Shown: positions 48,403 through 57,093 of the stretch, one piece after another | Numbering within the stretch: position 1 is the stretch's first letter | Layout: every line of letters starts with the position of its first letter | Assembly (NCBI GenBank): GCA_028277645.1 | Contig: JANQFV010000041.1 | Span: forward strand, 1-64,000 | Direction: 5' to 3' | Length of the DNA: 64,000 nucleotides | Source: Phycisphaerae bacterium | GTDB lineage: Bacteria; Planctomycetota; Phycisphaerae; UBA1845; Fen-1342 | Notes under the pieces: generated by a model | What the model was told of the DNA's origin: nothing | Databases searched by the model: none | What the model saw: only the letters and a program-made list of their open reading frames with translations | Program-made: the position numbers and the translations under genes

Positions 48403-49641
48403 ATGACAGCCCATACGCCCGACAAACAAGCCGTCACCGCCGAGTCGCAGCCGTTGTCCAACGGCGCCGCGAGCGTATCGCGCATCGCCTTGGTGATCGG
48501 CGCGATCGGACTGATCGTCGGCGTGGTGTTTGGGTTCCGCGATGGCTGGGAGGTCTTCTTTCGCTCGTATCTGCTGAATTACAGTTACGTGCTGAGCATC
48601 GCGTTGGGGGCGTTGTTCTTCGTGATGCTCCAGCACCTGACGCGTGCTGGCTGGAGCGTCGGCATTCGTCGATTGGCGGAATTCATCGCCGGCACGATCC
48701 CGGTGCTGGGCGTCTTCTTCATTCCGTTGCTGATTCCGATCTTCCAGGGCATGGCCGGCGTCTACGAATGGTCCAACGCCGAGATCGTCGCGGAAGACGA
48801 GCTCCTCCAGCACAAGGCGTCGTATTTGAACGCGCCGTTCTTTGTCGCCCGCTGCGCTGTATATTTCATCATCTGGTCGCTGCTGGCCCGCTACTTCCTG
48901 CGGAAATCGCTGGCACAGGACGCGACCGGCGATCCCAAGCTGACGCTCGACATGATGTGGTGGAGCGCACCGGGCATGTTGCTCTACGCGCTGACCGTCA
49001 CGTTCTTCGCAGTCGACGCCCTGATGTCGTTGAATCCGCACTGGTTCAGCACGATCTGGGGCGTGTACTACTTCTCCGGCGCGTTGGTCGGCTTCTTCTC
49101 GCTGCTGGCGATCGTGATGCATGTCGTGCGGAACTCGCAACGCATGGGGCAACTGCTCACACGCGAGCATTTCCACGACGTTGGCAAGCTGGCCTTCGGC
49201 TTCGTGGTGTTCTGGGCCTACATCGCGTTCAGCCAGTACATGCTGATCTGGTACGCTAACATTCCGGAAGAGACCGTCTGGTTCCAGCCGCGCCAGGCCG
49301 ACAACTGGTGGATCGGCGTGAGCCTGCTGCTGCTGTTCGGCCACTTTGTGGCCCCGTTCCTCGCGCTGGTCTCGCGGTATCCGAAACGGCGCAGCGGTCT
49401 GCTGGTTATCGCCGCCGGCTGGCTCCTACTGATGCACTGGCTGGATCTGTACTACATCGTGATCCCGAGCGGACACGCGGTCGCCGAGCACGCGGCTCCG
49501 CTGCACGTGTCGGACATCGCGTTGTTCGTGGGCTTGGGCGGCGTATTTGTCGCAGCCTTCACGCGACCGATGGCTCGCCACGCACTGGCCCCGCAGCGTG
49601 ATCCGTGGCTCCACGAGTCACTCACGTTTGAGAACGTCTAG
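48403..49641 (+). CDS. actF: Alternative complex III membrane subunit ActF
   Basis: The protein has 412 residues from the ATG at 48403; GGAAA lies upstream. About ten helices are present, with family segments DGWEVFFRSYLLNYSYVLSI, FFVMLQHLTRAGWSVGIRR, MSLNPHWFSTIWGVYYFSGA, FWAYIAFSQYMLIWYANIPE and MHWLDLYYIVIPSGH. ActF is structurally related to ActC but is not thought to bind quinol. A conserved small membrane gene follows after nine bases. Confidence 0.94.
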   Translation: MTAHTPDKQAVTAESQPLSNGAASVSRIALVIGAIGLIVGVVFGFRDGWEVFFRSYLLNYSYVLSIALGALFFVMLQHLTRAGWSVGIRRLAEFIAGTIPVLGVFFIPLLIPIFQGMAGVYEWSNAEIVAEDELLQHKASYLNAPFFVARCAVYFIIWSLLARYFLRKSLAQDATGDPKLTLDMMWWSAPGMLLYALTVTFFAVDALMSLNPHWFSTIWGVYYFSGALVGFFSLLAIVMHVVRNSQRMGQLLTREHFHDVGKLAFGFVVFWAYIAFSQYMLIWYANIPEETVWFQPRQADNWWIGVSLLLLFGHFVAPFLALVSRYPKRRSGLLVIAAGWLLLMHWLDLYYIVIPSGHAVAEHAAPLHVSDIALFVGLGGVFVAAFTRPMARHALAPQRDPWLHESLTFENV

Positions 49642-49650
49642 GGCTTTGAA

Positions 49651-50025
49651 ATGACGACGCCGCAGAACACTGTTGACGATCCGCACGCGACCGGCACGAT
49701 CGTGATCGGCCTGGTCGGCACGGTCATGTTCCTCGTCGTTGTGCTCGCAGGTATCGCCCTCTATCAAAACGTCCAGTATTACGAAGAGACGCGGAAGATC
49801 ATGTCCGGCGGCCCGCCGCGCGAGTTCACCGATTTGCGATCCGAACAACTGGCGCAGATTACGACGTACCGCATGATCGACGCTGAGGCCGGAACGATCG
49901 CCGTCCCGATCGACCGCGCGATCGAACTCTACGCGCAAAACGTGGAATCCATCGAAGCGCAGGCTAGGATTGAAACGAATGCGGCGGAAAATCCGCCCGC
50001 CGGGGCAAGCACGGAACAACCATGA
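49651..50025 (+). CDS. Small single-TM protein of the act-cox operon
   Basis: The protein has 124 residues: one helix (VIGLVGTVMFLVVVLAGIAL) after a short N terminus, then an external part with LYQNVQYYEETRKIMSG, YRMIDAEAGTIAVPIDRAIE and an Ala/Pro tail. VPIDRAIELYAQ resembles the C-terminal segment of small proteins beside SCO and oxidase genes in planctomycetes. Position suggests an assembly or accessory subunit of alternative complex III (a G-type subunit is one possibility). The stop overlaps the SCO start by four bases. Confidence 0.75.
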   Translation: MTTPQNTVDDPHATGTIVIGLVGTVMFLVVVLAGIALYQNVQYYEETRKIMSGGPPREFTDLRSEQLAQITTYRMIDAEAGTIAVPIDRAIELYAQNVESIEAQARIETNAAENPPAGASTEQP

Positions 50026-50888
50026 CCACGCAGCGCGCATCCATCTCGGGTTGCATCGGCCTCGCCCTACTGCTGGCGATCTACACCCCAGCGCACGCCC
50101 AGGAAGCGGACCCCGCGGCCGGCCCCGGATCGGAACGCACCGAAGAGCTCCCGGAAGAGCTCGAGGGCGTCGAGATCATCGAGAAGCTCGACAACAAGCT
50201 ACCGCTGGATCTGCGCTTCAAGAACCACAACGGCAAGGAAGTGAAGCTCGGCGACTACTTCGACGGCGAGAAGCCGGTCATCCTGACGCTGAACTACTAC
50301 CGCTGTCCGATGCTGTGCGGCCTGCAACTGAATGGCATGGTCGATGCGCTGAAAGAGATTGACTGGATCGCGGGCGATCAGTTCCGCATCCTGACGATCA
50401 GCTTCGACCCGCTCGAAACGCCGCAGCTCGCGCAGGCCAAGCGTAAGAACTACCTCACGTACTACGACCGGCCCGAGTCAGCCGCCGGCTGGAGCTTCCT
50501 CACCGGGCGCAAGAAAAACATCGATCAGGTGCTCGACGCGACGGGCTTCGGCATCCAGTACGACCCGAAGACAAACGAGTGGATCCACGCCGCCGCGCTG
50601 ATCCTCTGCACGCCGGACGGGCGAATCTCGCGTTATCTTTACGGAATCCTGTATCAGCCCAAGACGTTACGGCTGTCGCTGGTCGAAGCCTCGGAAGGCA
50701 AGATCGGAACGACTGTCGACCGTTTCCTGCTGTACTGTTTTCACTTTGAGGAAGGCGAGTATACGCTCGCCGCGTTTAATATCGTCCGGGCCGTCGCGAT
50801 CCTGACCCTGCTCGTGCTCGGCGGCGTACTGACCTGGTTCTGGCGACGCGAGGCGCGCCGCCAACGCACGGTGACACCGACCGTATGA
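50022..50888 (+). CDS. SCO1/SenC/PrrC-type copper chaperone
   Basis: The 288-residue exported thioredoxin-fold protein has a signal peptide (ALLLAIYTPAHA). The copper site Cys-x3-Cys is present in NYYRCPMLCGLQL, and the His ligand is probably in EWIHAAALIL. A C-terminal transmembrane helix (ILTLLVLGGVLTWFWRR) anchors it. SCO proteins deliver copper to the CuA site of subunit II, encoded directly downstream with a four-base overlap. Confidence 0.92.
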   Translation: MTTQRASISGCIGLALLLAIYTPAHAQEADPAAGPGSERTEELPEELEGVEIIEKLDNKLPLDLRFKNHNGKEVKLGDYFDGEKPVILTLNYYRCPMLCGLQLNGMVDALKEIDWIAGDQFRILTISFDPLETPQLAQAKRKNYLTYYDRPESAAGWSFLTGRKKNIDQVLDATGFGIQYDPKTNEWIHAAALILCTPDGRISRYLYGILYQPKTLRLSLVEASEGKIGTTVDRFLLYCFHFEEGEYTLAAFNIVRAVAILTLLVLGGVLTWFWRREARRQRTVTPTV

Positions 50889-51985
50889 ATACACTGCTTG
50901 CTAGATTGCTCGCGCAGACCAATATCGACTGGCCGCCGGTGGCGCCCGAGGACGGCACGTTCTGGTTGCCGCCGCAGGCCTCGACGCAGGCGCCGCAAAC
51001 CGATCTGGCGTTCTATTTCATTTACTGGGTTTCGGTCTTTTTCTTCATCCTCATCGTGTTCCTGATGACAGTGTTCGTCTTCCGCTACCGCCGGCGGGTC
51101 GAGGGTGAAGGACCGCGCGTCAACGTCACGCACAACACGCCGCTGGAGCTAGTGTGGACTACTATCCCGCTGATCCTCGTGGTCGTGATGTTCTACATGG
51201 GCTTCCGCGGCTTCATGGACTTGATGAACCCGCCGGCGGACGCCATGGATGTATACGTCCTGGGGCAGAAGTGGAACTGGAATTTCACCTATCCCAACGG
51301 GCATCAGGACACGGAGCTGCACGTCCCGGTCGACACGAACGTGCGCCTGATCCTCGAATCGCAGGACGTGATTCACAGCTTTTACGTGCCGGCGTTTCGT
51401 ATCAAGCGTGACGCCGTACCGGGGCGGTACAACAAAATCTGGTTCAAGGCGACCAAGCCGGGCGAATACCTCGCACTGTGTGCGGAGTACTGTGGCACGC
51501 AGCACTCCGACATGCTGGCGCGCGTCGTCGTACACGAGCCGGGCATGTTCGAGAAGTGGCTCGCCGATGCCTCAGATCCGTTCAAGACCCGCAGCTACGC
51601 CGAAGTAGGCCAACTGGTCGTCACCAAGCGCTGCGGCGGCTGCCATTCGATCGATGGCTCGGCGAACGTCGGACCGACCTTCAAGGACCTGTTCGGCAGT
51701 GAAGTGAAGCACACAGACGGGGCAACGGTACTCGTTGACGAAGAGTATGTGCGCAAGTCGATCATCAACCCGCAGGCGGAGATCGTCGCGGGTTACGATC
51801 CCGTGATGCCAACGTTCAAGGGCCAGCTCAAGGACCGTGAGATCACGGCTATTATCGAATACCTGAAGCAACTGGCGGGCATGACCAGTACACTGTCCGA
51901 CGTGGGCCGCGAAACGGAGGAGGCAGCACCCGCCGCGGACGCTGCCGCTTCGCAACCGACTGAGACGGAAAAAGACTCCGAGTAA
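50885..51985 (+). CDS. coxB: caa3-type cytochrome c oxidase subunit II with cytochrome c domain
   Basis: The protein has 366 residues with two transmembrane helices ([19 protein letters not shown] and [19 protein letters not shown]). The cupredoxin domain has the CuA ligands [20 protein letters not shown] and an intact His/Met pair. A fused cytochrome c follows ([19 protein letters not shown]) with distal Met in [11 protein letters not shown]. The fusion makes this a caa3-type enzyme. An Ala/Glu-rich tail ends the protein. Confidence 0.96.
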   Translation: MNTLLARLLAQTNIDWPPVAPEDGTFWLPPQASTQAPQTDLAFYFIYWVSVFFFILIVFLMTVFVFRYRRRVEGEGPRVNVTHNTPLELVWTTIPLILVVVMFYMGFRGFMDLMNPPADAMDVYVLGQKWNWNFTYPNGHQDTELHVPVDTNVRLILESQDVIHSFYVPAFRIKRDAVPGRYNKIWFKATKPGEYLALCAEYCGTQHSDMLARVVVHEPGMFEKWLADASDPFKTRSYAEVGQLVVTKRCGGCHSIDGSANVGPTFKDLFGSEVKHTDGATVLVDEEYVRKSIINPQAEIVAGYDPVMPTFKGQLKDREITAIIEYLKQLAGMTSTLSDVGRETEEAAPAADAAASQPTETEKDSE

Positions 51986-52011
51986 CCCGGCATCCCGAAC
52001 AGGTGATACCG

Positions 52012-53682
52012 ATGGCGACGATTCCCGCAGACTACTCCGCAGCTCCGCCCGCGCGGGACAACTACCTGACACACGGCCGCGGCATCCTCTCGTGGCTGTG
52101 TACGCTCGACCACAAGCGCATCGGCGTAATGTACCTGGTGTCGATTCTGGCGGCGTTCCTGCTCGGCGGCATCTTCGCGATTCTCATTCGGACCGAACTG
52201 CTCACGCCCGAAAAGACGATCATGGGGGCCGACACATACAACCAGTTCTTCACGCTGCATGGCGCGATCATGACCTTCCTGGTCATCATCCCCGGCATCC
52301 CTGCGGCGCTCGGCAACTTCGTCCTGCCGATTATGCTCGGGGCAAAGGACCTGGCATTTCCGCGCATCAACCTGCTGAGCTACTACCTGTGGGTCGCCGG
52401 CGCGTTGTTCAGCGTGCTCGCGATCGTGATGGGCAGCGTCGACACCGGCTGGACGTTCTACATCCCCTACGCCACCGACACGACGATGGGCGGCGTGATC
52501 CCGGTGCTGATGGGTGTGTTCGTGCTCGGCTTCAGTTCGATCTTCACCGGGCTGAACTTCATCGTCACGATCCACAAGATGCGCCCGCCGGGCATGGGCT
52601 GGTTCGAGCTACCGCTGTTTCTCTGGGCGCTCTACGCCACCGCGGTGATTCAGATTCTGGCGACGCCGGTGATCGGCATCACGGGCTTGCTGCTGATCGC
52701 TGAACGCGTGGGACAGTTCGGCATTTTCCACCCCGGCCTGGGTGGCGACCCCGTGCTGTACCAGCACTTCTTCTGGTTCTATTCGCACCCGGCCGTCTAC
52801 ATCATGATTCTGCCCGCGATGGGCGTGATCAGCGAGATCATCTCGATCTTCAGCCGCAAGCACATTTTCGGCTATCACTTCATCGCGTTCTCCAGCATCG
52901 CGATTGCGATGTTCGGCTTCATCGTGTGGGGCCACCACATGTTCGTCAGCGGTCAGTCGACGCTCATCAGCGTCATCTTCAGCCTGCTGACATACTCCGT
53001 CTCGATCCCCTCGGCGGTGAAGGTCTTCAACTGGCTCGCGACGATGTACGGCGGGTCGATCTCGCTGCGCGCGCCCATGCTGTACGCGCTGGCGTTCATC
53101 TTCATCTTCGGCATCGGCGGGCTGACCGGGTTGTTCCTGGGCGCGCTGGCGACGGATGTTCACCTGCACGACACCTACTTCGTCGTGGCCCACTTCCACT
53201 ACGTGATGATGGGCAGCACGCTGATCGCGATGATCGCCGGTATCCACCACTGGTGGCCCAAGATGGTCGGCCGCATGTACAACGAAGCCGCAGCGTTCAT
53301 CGCCTGGGTATTCGTGTTCGTCGGCATGAACCTCACGTTCTTCCCGCAGTTCATCATGGGCGCCCACGGCATGCCGCGGCGGTACTACAACTACCCGCCG
53401 GAGTTTGAAAACCTCCACCAGATGTCCACGTGGGGCTCGTACCTGATGGCGGTGGGATTTGTGATTATTGCCGCGTATCTGCTGCACTCGCTGTTCGCGG
53501 GGCGAACGGCGCCGGCGAATCCGTGGGGCGGCGCAACGCTCGAGTGGCGCTGTGCTTCGCCGCCACCGCACGATAACTACCCGGTCACGCCCACGGCCGG
53601 CGACCCCTATGACTTCAGCGATCTGAAATACAACCCACAAACCGGCGATTACGAATCCGACCGTGGACCCGCGGCGTCATAG
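52012..53682 (+). CDS. coxA: caa3-type cytochrome c oxidase subunit I
   Basis: The protein has 556 residues from the ATG at 52012, with AGGTGA upstream (a GTG at 52003 is the alternative). It has the 12-helix heme-copper core: [15 protein letters not shown] (heme a His), [19 protein letters not shown] (CuB His with cross-linked Tyr), WGHHMFVSG (CuB His pair) and [18 protein letters not shown] (heme a3/a His). The YSHPAVY signature marks an A-type oxidase with a K-channel. It reduces oxygen to water at moderate to high oxygen levels. Confidence 0.97.
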   Translation: MATIPADYSAAPPARDNYLTHGRGILSWLCTLDHKRIGVMYLVSILAAFLLGGIFAILIRTELLTPEKTIMGADTYNQFFTLHGAIMTFLVIIPGIPAALGNFVLPIMLGAKDLAFPRINLLSYYLWVAGALFSVLAIVMGSVDTGWTFYIPYATDTTMGGVIPVLMGVFVLGFSSIFTGLNFIVTIHKMRPPGMGWFELPLFLWALYATAVIQILATPVIGITGLLLIAERVGQFGIFHPGLGGDPVLYQHFFWFYSHPAVYIMILPAMGVISEIISIFSRKHIFGYHFIAFSSIAIAMFGFIVWGHHMFVSGQSTLISVIFSLLTYSVSIPSAVKVFNWLATMYGGSISLRAPMLYALAFIFIFGIGGLTGLFLGALATDVHLHDTYFVVAHFHYVMMGSTLIAMIAGIHHWWPKMVGRMYNEAAAFIAWVFVFVGMNLTFFPQFIMGAHGMPRRYYNYPPEFENLHQMSTWGSYLMAVGFVIIAAYLLHSLFAGRTAPANPWGGATLEWRCASPPPHDNYPVTPTAGDPYDFSDLKYNPQTGDYESDRGPAAS

Positions 53683-53717
53683 CCAATTCACGAGGAAACT
53701 GGAGCGAGCCAAGTACG

Positions 53718-54626
53718 ATGTCGACTGCAACTGACGCCGAGTCGCACGCGGTGCACGAACATCCGCCGCACCTGGCGCACCACTTCGATACTGAAGAGCA
53801 GCAGTTCGAAGCGGACGTGCAGGGCATGTGGCTGTTCCTCGCCACGGAGATCCTGCTGTTCGCTGGGCTGTTTTGTGCGTACGCGGTGTATCGGGCCCAC
53901 CACCCGGAGATCTTCTACCACGCCTACAAGCAGCATTATCTCAGCGTGTTCTGGGGCAGCGTGAATACTGCCCTGCTGCTGGTCAGCAGTTTCACAATCG
54001 CGGCGGCAGTCTGGTGCGCACAACACAACTACCAGAAGTGGCTGGTGTGGATGCTCGTCGCGACACTGGCCCTGGGAAGCGGCTTCCTGGTCGTGAAGTA
54101 CATCGAGTACTCGCACAAGATCCACTCTGGCCTGTTGTGGGGCACCGGTTTTAATCCGCAGAAGCATGGCCACGGGCACGACGACGAGCACAATGACGCC
54201 CACGACGAGGCACACGCCGCCACTGCACACGCGGATGAGCACGAAGGCGATGATGCATTGCACGACGAACCCGCTGACGCAGGAGCTTCCGCGGACACCT
54301 CCGCCGAAGATCAGCTCCAATGGGTCTACGAGCCGGGCGGCACCGGGCCACGCGGTCTGTTGGAACCGGGATCGGCGATCGAGCTTTCCGAGGATGAGCA
54401 GGTCCGCAACGTGCAGACCTTCTTCGGCATCTATTTCCTGATGACCGGGCTACACGGCCTGCACGTAATCGCCGGGCTGCTGGCCATCACCTGGCTACTC
54501 GTGAAGGCGCTCAAGGGGCACTTCACGGCGGCGTACTTCACACCCGTGCCGATCGTCGGTCTGTACTGGCACGTGGTTGACCTGGTCTGGATCTACCTGT
54601 TTCCGCTGTTGTACCTGATCCATTAG
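53718..54626 (+). CDS. coxC: Cytochrome c oxidase subunit III with His/Asp-rich insertion
   Basis: The protein has 302 residues. The seven-helix subunit III core is present (MWLFLATEILLFAGLFCAYA, WGSVNTALLLVSSFTIAAAV, TGLHGLHVIAGLLAITWLLV, YWHVVDLVWIYLFPLLYLIH). Between helices, residues ~149-201 form a His/Asp/Glu-rich stretch (KHGHGHDDEHNDAHDEAHAA and on through ADEHEGDD) that standard subunit III lacks. With about a dozen His residues it could bind Zn, Cu or Ni outside or inside the membrane. The flanking core is in frame and intact. Confidence 0.93.
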   Translation: MSTATDAESHAVHEHPPHLAHHFDTEEQQFEADVQGMWLFLATEILLFAGLFCAYAVYRAHHPEIFYHAYKQHYLSVFWGSVNTALLLVSSFTIAAAVWCAQHNYQKWLVWMLVATLALGSGFLVVKYIEYSHKIHSGLLWGTGFNPQKHGHGHDDEHNDAHDEAHAATAHADEHEGDDALHDEPADAGASADTSAEDQLQWVYEPGGTGPRGLLEPGSAIELSEDEQVRNVQTFFGIYFLMTGLHGLHVIAGLLAITWLLVKALKGHFTAAYFTPVPIVGLYWHVVDLVWIYLFPLLYLIH

Positions 54627-54679
54627 GCAGCAGCGTTTGATCGGAGCCCGTCGGGCTCACGCTTCGCGAGGTGTTAACG

Positions 54680-55072
54680 ATGGCAGAGCAAGCAACGCAC
54701 GGCAGCCACCAACACGACGATGTCGGCCACCACGTGCCGCTCTGGCTGCTCGCGGCCGTCTTGCTGGTCTTGCTCGTACTGACCTTCATCACCGTCGGCT
54801 CGGTGTGGTGGATCGATCTCGGACACACGGGCAACCTGCTGATGGCGATGATCATCGCGACGATCAAGGGCACGCTGGTCGCCCTGTACTTCATGCACCT
54901 GCGGTACGACAAGCCGATCATCGCGATCATCCTGATCGCGGCCCTGTTCTTCGTGGCCTTATTCACCATCGTGGCACTGATCGACACCGGCCAGTATCAG
55001 CCCGACATCACCGACTACCGCGCGGTCGATCCCGATGCGCGCAGCGCCCCGCTGCTCCAGTTGCAGCAATAA
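54680..55072 (+). CDS. coxD: Cytochrome c oxidase subunit IV-like protein
   Basis: The protein has 130 residues from the ATG at 54680 with GAGG upstream. The N terminus is His-rich (HGSHQHDDVGHH). Three helices follow, with TFITVGSVWWIDLG, MAMIIATIKGTLVALYFMHL and FFVALFTIVALIDTG. The K-x2-L-V-A-x-Y-F-M-H-L segment is the COX4/CtaF-type subunit IV signature. It stabilises subunit I. Confidence 0.9.
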   Translation: MAEQATHGSHQHDDVGHHVPLWLLAAVLLVLLVLTFITVGSVWWIDLGHTGNLLMAMIIATIKGTLVALYFMHLRYDKPIIAIILIAALFFVALFTIVALIDTGQYQPDITDYRAVDPDARSAPLLQLQQ

Positions 55073-55092
55073 CGCCCACGAACTCAAACAGC

Positions 55093-55722
55093 TTGCCAGA
55101 CGACGACAGCACACCCCCGTCCGCAGCAACCGACCTCCAAACTGCCGGCGGTCAGAAACCGACGCACCGCGTACCGCTCTCGGCCGGCACGCTGATCATG
55201 ATCCTGTTTCTGGCGTCGCTGGGGATGGGGTTCGGCGCGATCTTCGCGTTCTATTTCGTGATGTGGTCCCGCGCGGAGACGTGGCCGCCCGAAGGCACGC
55301 CGGAATTGCCGGTCGCACTGTGGCTGAGCACCGCACTAATCGTGTTCAGCAGCTTCACGATCCACGCCGCCGTCGGTGCGGCCCGCGACGACGCTCAACG
55401 CCGTTTGCGGACGCTGACGGTGCTTACGCTGCTGTTCGCGATCGGCTTCGTCATCGGCCAGGCGCTCAACTGGTGGCTGGCGGTCGGCGCCGAGCTACCC
55501 CCCTATCGCAACATGTTCGCGATCAACTTCTACCTGTTCACCGGCCTGCACGCGCTCCATGTTCTCGGCGGGCTGGCGCCCCTGGCGGTGGTTGCCGTGA
55601 ATGCTCAGCGCGATCGCTACACGCCCGACCGGCACAACGGCCTGCGCTGGACGGCGTGGTACTGGCACTTTGTCGACGTGGTCTGGCTGCTGATGTTCGC
55701 GACGTTGCTTCTTACGTCGTAA
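55093..55722 (+). CDS. Second heme-copper oxidase subunit III-like protein
   Basis: The protein has ~209 residues with five helices. Motifs include FGAIFAFYFVMWSRAETWPP, LSTALIVFSSFTIHAAVGAA, FYLFTGLHALHVLGGLAPLA and WTAWYWHFVDVVWLLMFATL, clearly subunit III. No ATG occurs in the N-terminal part; TTG at 55093 (MPDDDSTPPSAATDL) is the most likely start and is ~20 bp after coxD. The pair of subunit III genes (302 and 209 residues) is seen in other caa3 clusters, where the second may form a heterodimeric or accessory part. Confidence 0.82.
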   Translation: MPDDDSTPPSAATDLQTAGGQKPTHRVPLSAGTLIMILFLASLGMGFGAIFAFYFVMWSRAETWPPEGTPELPVALWLSTALIVFSSFTIHAAVGAARDDAQRRLRTLTVLTLLFAIGFVIGQALNWWLAVGAELPPYRNMFAINFYLFTGLHALHVLGGLAPLAVVAVNAQRDRYTPDRHNGLRWTAWYWHFVDVVWLLMFATLLLTS

Positions 55723-55733
55723 GCGTCGGAGGC

Positions 55734-56183
55734 TCAGATCAACCGCCTTGAGTCGAGCAAGATACAAATCGGCCCGTCATTCACCGATTCGACCAGCATG
55801 TGCTCGGCAAAACGCCCGGTTTCCACCCGTAGTCCAAACGCACCGATCGCCGAAACCAGTTGCGCCACCAACGGCTCCGCCACTTCGCCTGGCGCAGACG
55901 AGTCAAACGACGGTCGACGACCTCGGCGTGCGTCGGCCTGAACCGTGAACGCACTCACGACGAGGATCGCCCCGTCGACGTCGATCACCGACAGGTTCAT
56001 CTTGCTACGTGCGTCGGGAAAGATGCGCAGGTGCGCCACTTTCTCCGAAATGTAGCGCACATCGTCAGCGGTATCGTCCGGCGCGGCGGCGGCATAGACG
56101 AGCAGCCCCTGTTCGACCGCGCCCGTCGTCTCGCCGTCAACCGTCACCCGCGCCCGGCTGACTCGTTGCACTACCGCTCGCAC
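55734..56183 (-). CDS. dtd: D-aminoacyl-tRNA deacylase
   Basis: This cytoplasmic enzyme (149 residues) removes D-amino acids (and glycine mischarges) from tRNA. RAVVQRVSRARVTVDGE opens the protein exactly as in the family, which sets the GTG at 56181-56183 as start; an upstream ATG adds 11 non-homologous residues. KMNLSVIDVDGAILVVSAFT and VNDGPICILL correspond to the two active-site motifs. The usual Ser-Gln-Phe-Thr is Ser-Ala-Phe-Thr here, an unusual change. The gene overlaps the end of the HEAT-like gene by 47 bases. Confidence 0.92.
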   Translation of the reverse strand: MRAVVQRVSRARVTVDGETTGAVEQGLLVYAAAAPDDTADDVRYISEKVAHLRIFPDARSKMNLSVIDVDGAILVVSAFTVQADARRGRRPSFDSSAPGEVAEPLVAQLVSAIGAFGLRVETGRFAEHMLVESVNDGPICILLDSRRLI

Positions 56184-57009
56184 AATTCGACCTCCAATCG
56201 GGTCCGTGCAGATCATCCAGCATGCGCACCGCCTGCGGCGGCAACCGATTTCGCGTCGTGTTCAACCACTCGCACAACGCCGGCAACCCGCGCGGATCGC
56301 CGGCTGCCGCCAGGATACGCCCCGCCGCCCAACGGGCTTCGGGAATCGTATCATCGAGGAAACTCTCCAGCCCCGCCGGCGCATCACACGGCTGCGCTTT
56401 CACAGACGCGGCGATCACATCGGCCGCCAAATTCGTCGGTAACGCGTCGATGACCCGCAGGCGTCTGGCCAAACGTGTGCCCTCCGCCATCTCACCAAAC
56501 AACGTATCCTCAACTAGGGCGCGCACATCCTCCTGGCGCTGGAGCGAGGCCGCCACAAGCCAGCGGCGATCGTCTCTCAAACACCGTATGGCCTCTGACT
56601 GCAAAGTGTCCGTAAAACGGCGTCCCCCGATCATGCAGTTTGGCAGTTGCCTGATCCGCTCCTCCGTCGAAGCCTGCCGCAGCCAATCCAAGTAGACGGT
56701 GACGACTTGCGGATCATCCACGGGATACCAATCGCCGATGAACATCAGCGCAGCGCGGACGATCTGTGGATCCGGATCATGGAGCAGCTCAGTGAGCACA
56801 TCCACGGCTGAACCTGCGCGACGATCATCAGCCCGGCGGATCAGCCAGGATGCACGATTGAGGTCCGATGGCGTGCCGTTCCGCACCAGCCAGCGTATTT
56901 CGTCGACCAGCCCGCCTGATCCCGGCAGTGACATCACGCCGAACCAGACGCCCACCACGACCAGCACGGTGACAAGCCAGGAGATCGAGCGCGCAACAGT
57001 CCGGGACAT
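56137..57009 (-). CDS. Membrane-anchored HEAT-repeat-like protein
   Basis: The protein has 290 residues. One N-terminal helix (SWLVTVLVVVGVWFGVMSLP) is followed by alpha-helical repeats with the PBS/HEAT pattern: DVLTELLHDPDPQIVRAALM, DTIPEARWAAGRILAAAGDP and RGLPALCEWL. Such repeats bind other proteins. There is no enzyme motif. It overlaps dtd downstream by 47 bases, which suggests shared transcription but does not show shared function. Confidence 0.7.
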   Translation of the reverse strand: MSRTVARSISWLVTVLVVVGVWFGVMSLPGSGGLVDEIRWLVRNGTPSDLNRASWLIRRADDRRAGSAVDVLTELLHDPDPQIVRAALMFIGDWYPVDDPQVVTVYLDWLRQASTEERIRQLPNCMIGGRRFTDTLQSEAIRCLRDDRRWLVAASLQRQEDVRALVEDTLFGEMAEGTRLARRLRVIDALPTNLAADVIAASVKAQPCDAPAGLESFLDDTIPEARWAAGRILAAAGDPRGLPALCEWLNTTRNRLPPQAVRMLDDLHGPDWRSNCASGSATSQPGAGDG

Positions 57010-57055
57010 GTGCGCGATGATAACACTGCGCCGTCAGACTTTGGAGTATACGACC

Positions 57056-57093
57056 GCTGATAGCCGATAGCTGATGGCTGAAAGCTGACAGCT
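57056..57093. repeat. Degenerate CTGA-type short repeat
   Basis: A tandem of GCTGATAGC-like units reaches into the S41 stop codon. It shares GGCTGAAAGCTGAC (57076-57089) with a similar tract at 63721-63734. A small dispersed repeat is inferred. Confidence 0.5.

Noticed and set aside
52609..53640. Long antisense frame across coxA.
   Set aside because: Antisense to a highly conserved gene; composition typical of mirrored GC-rich codons.
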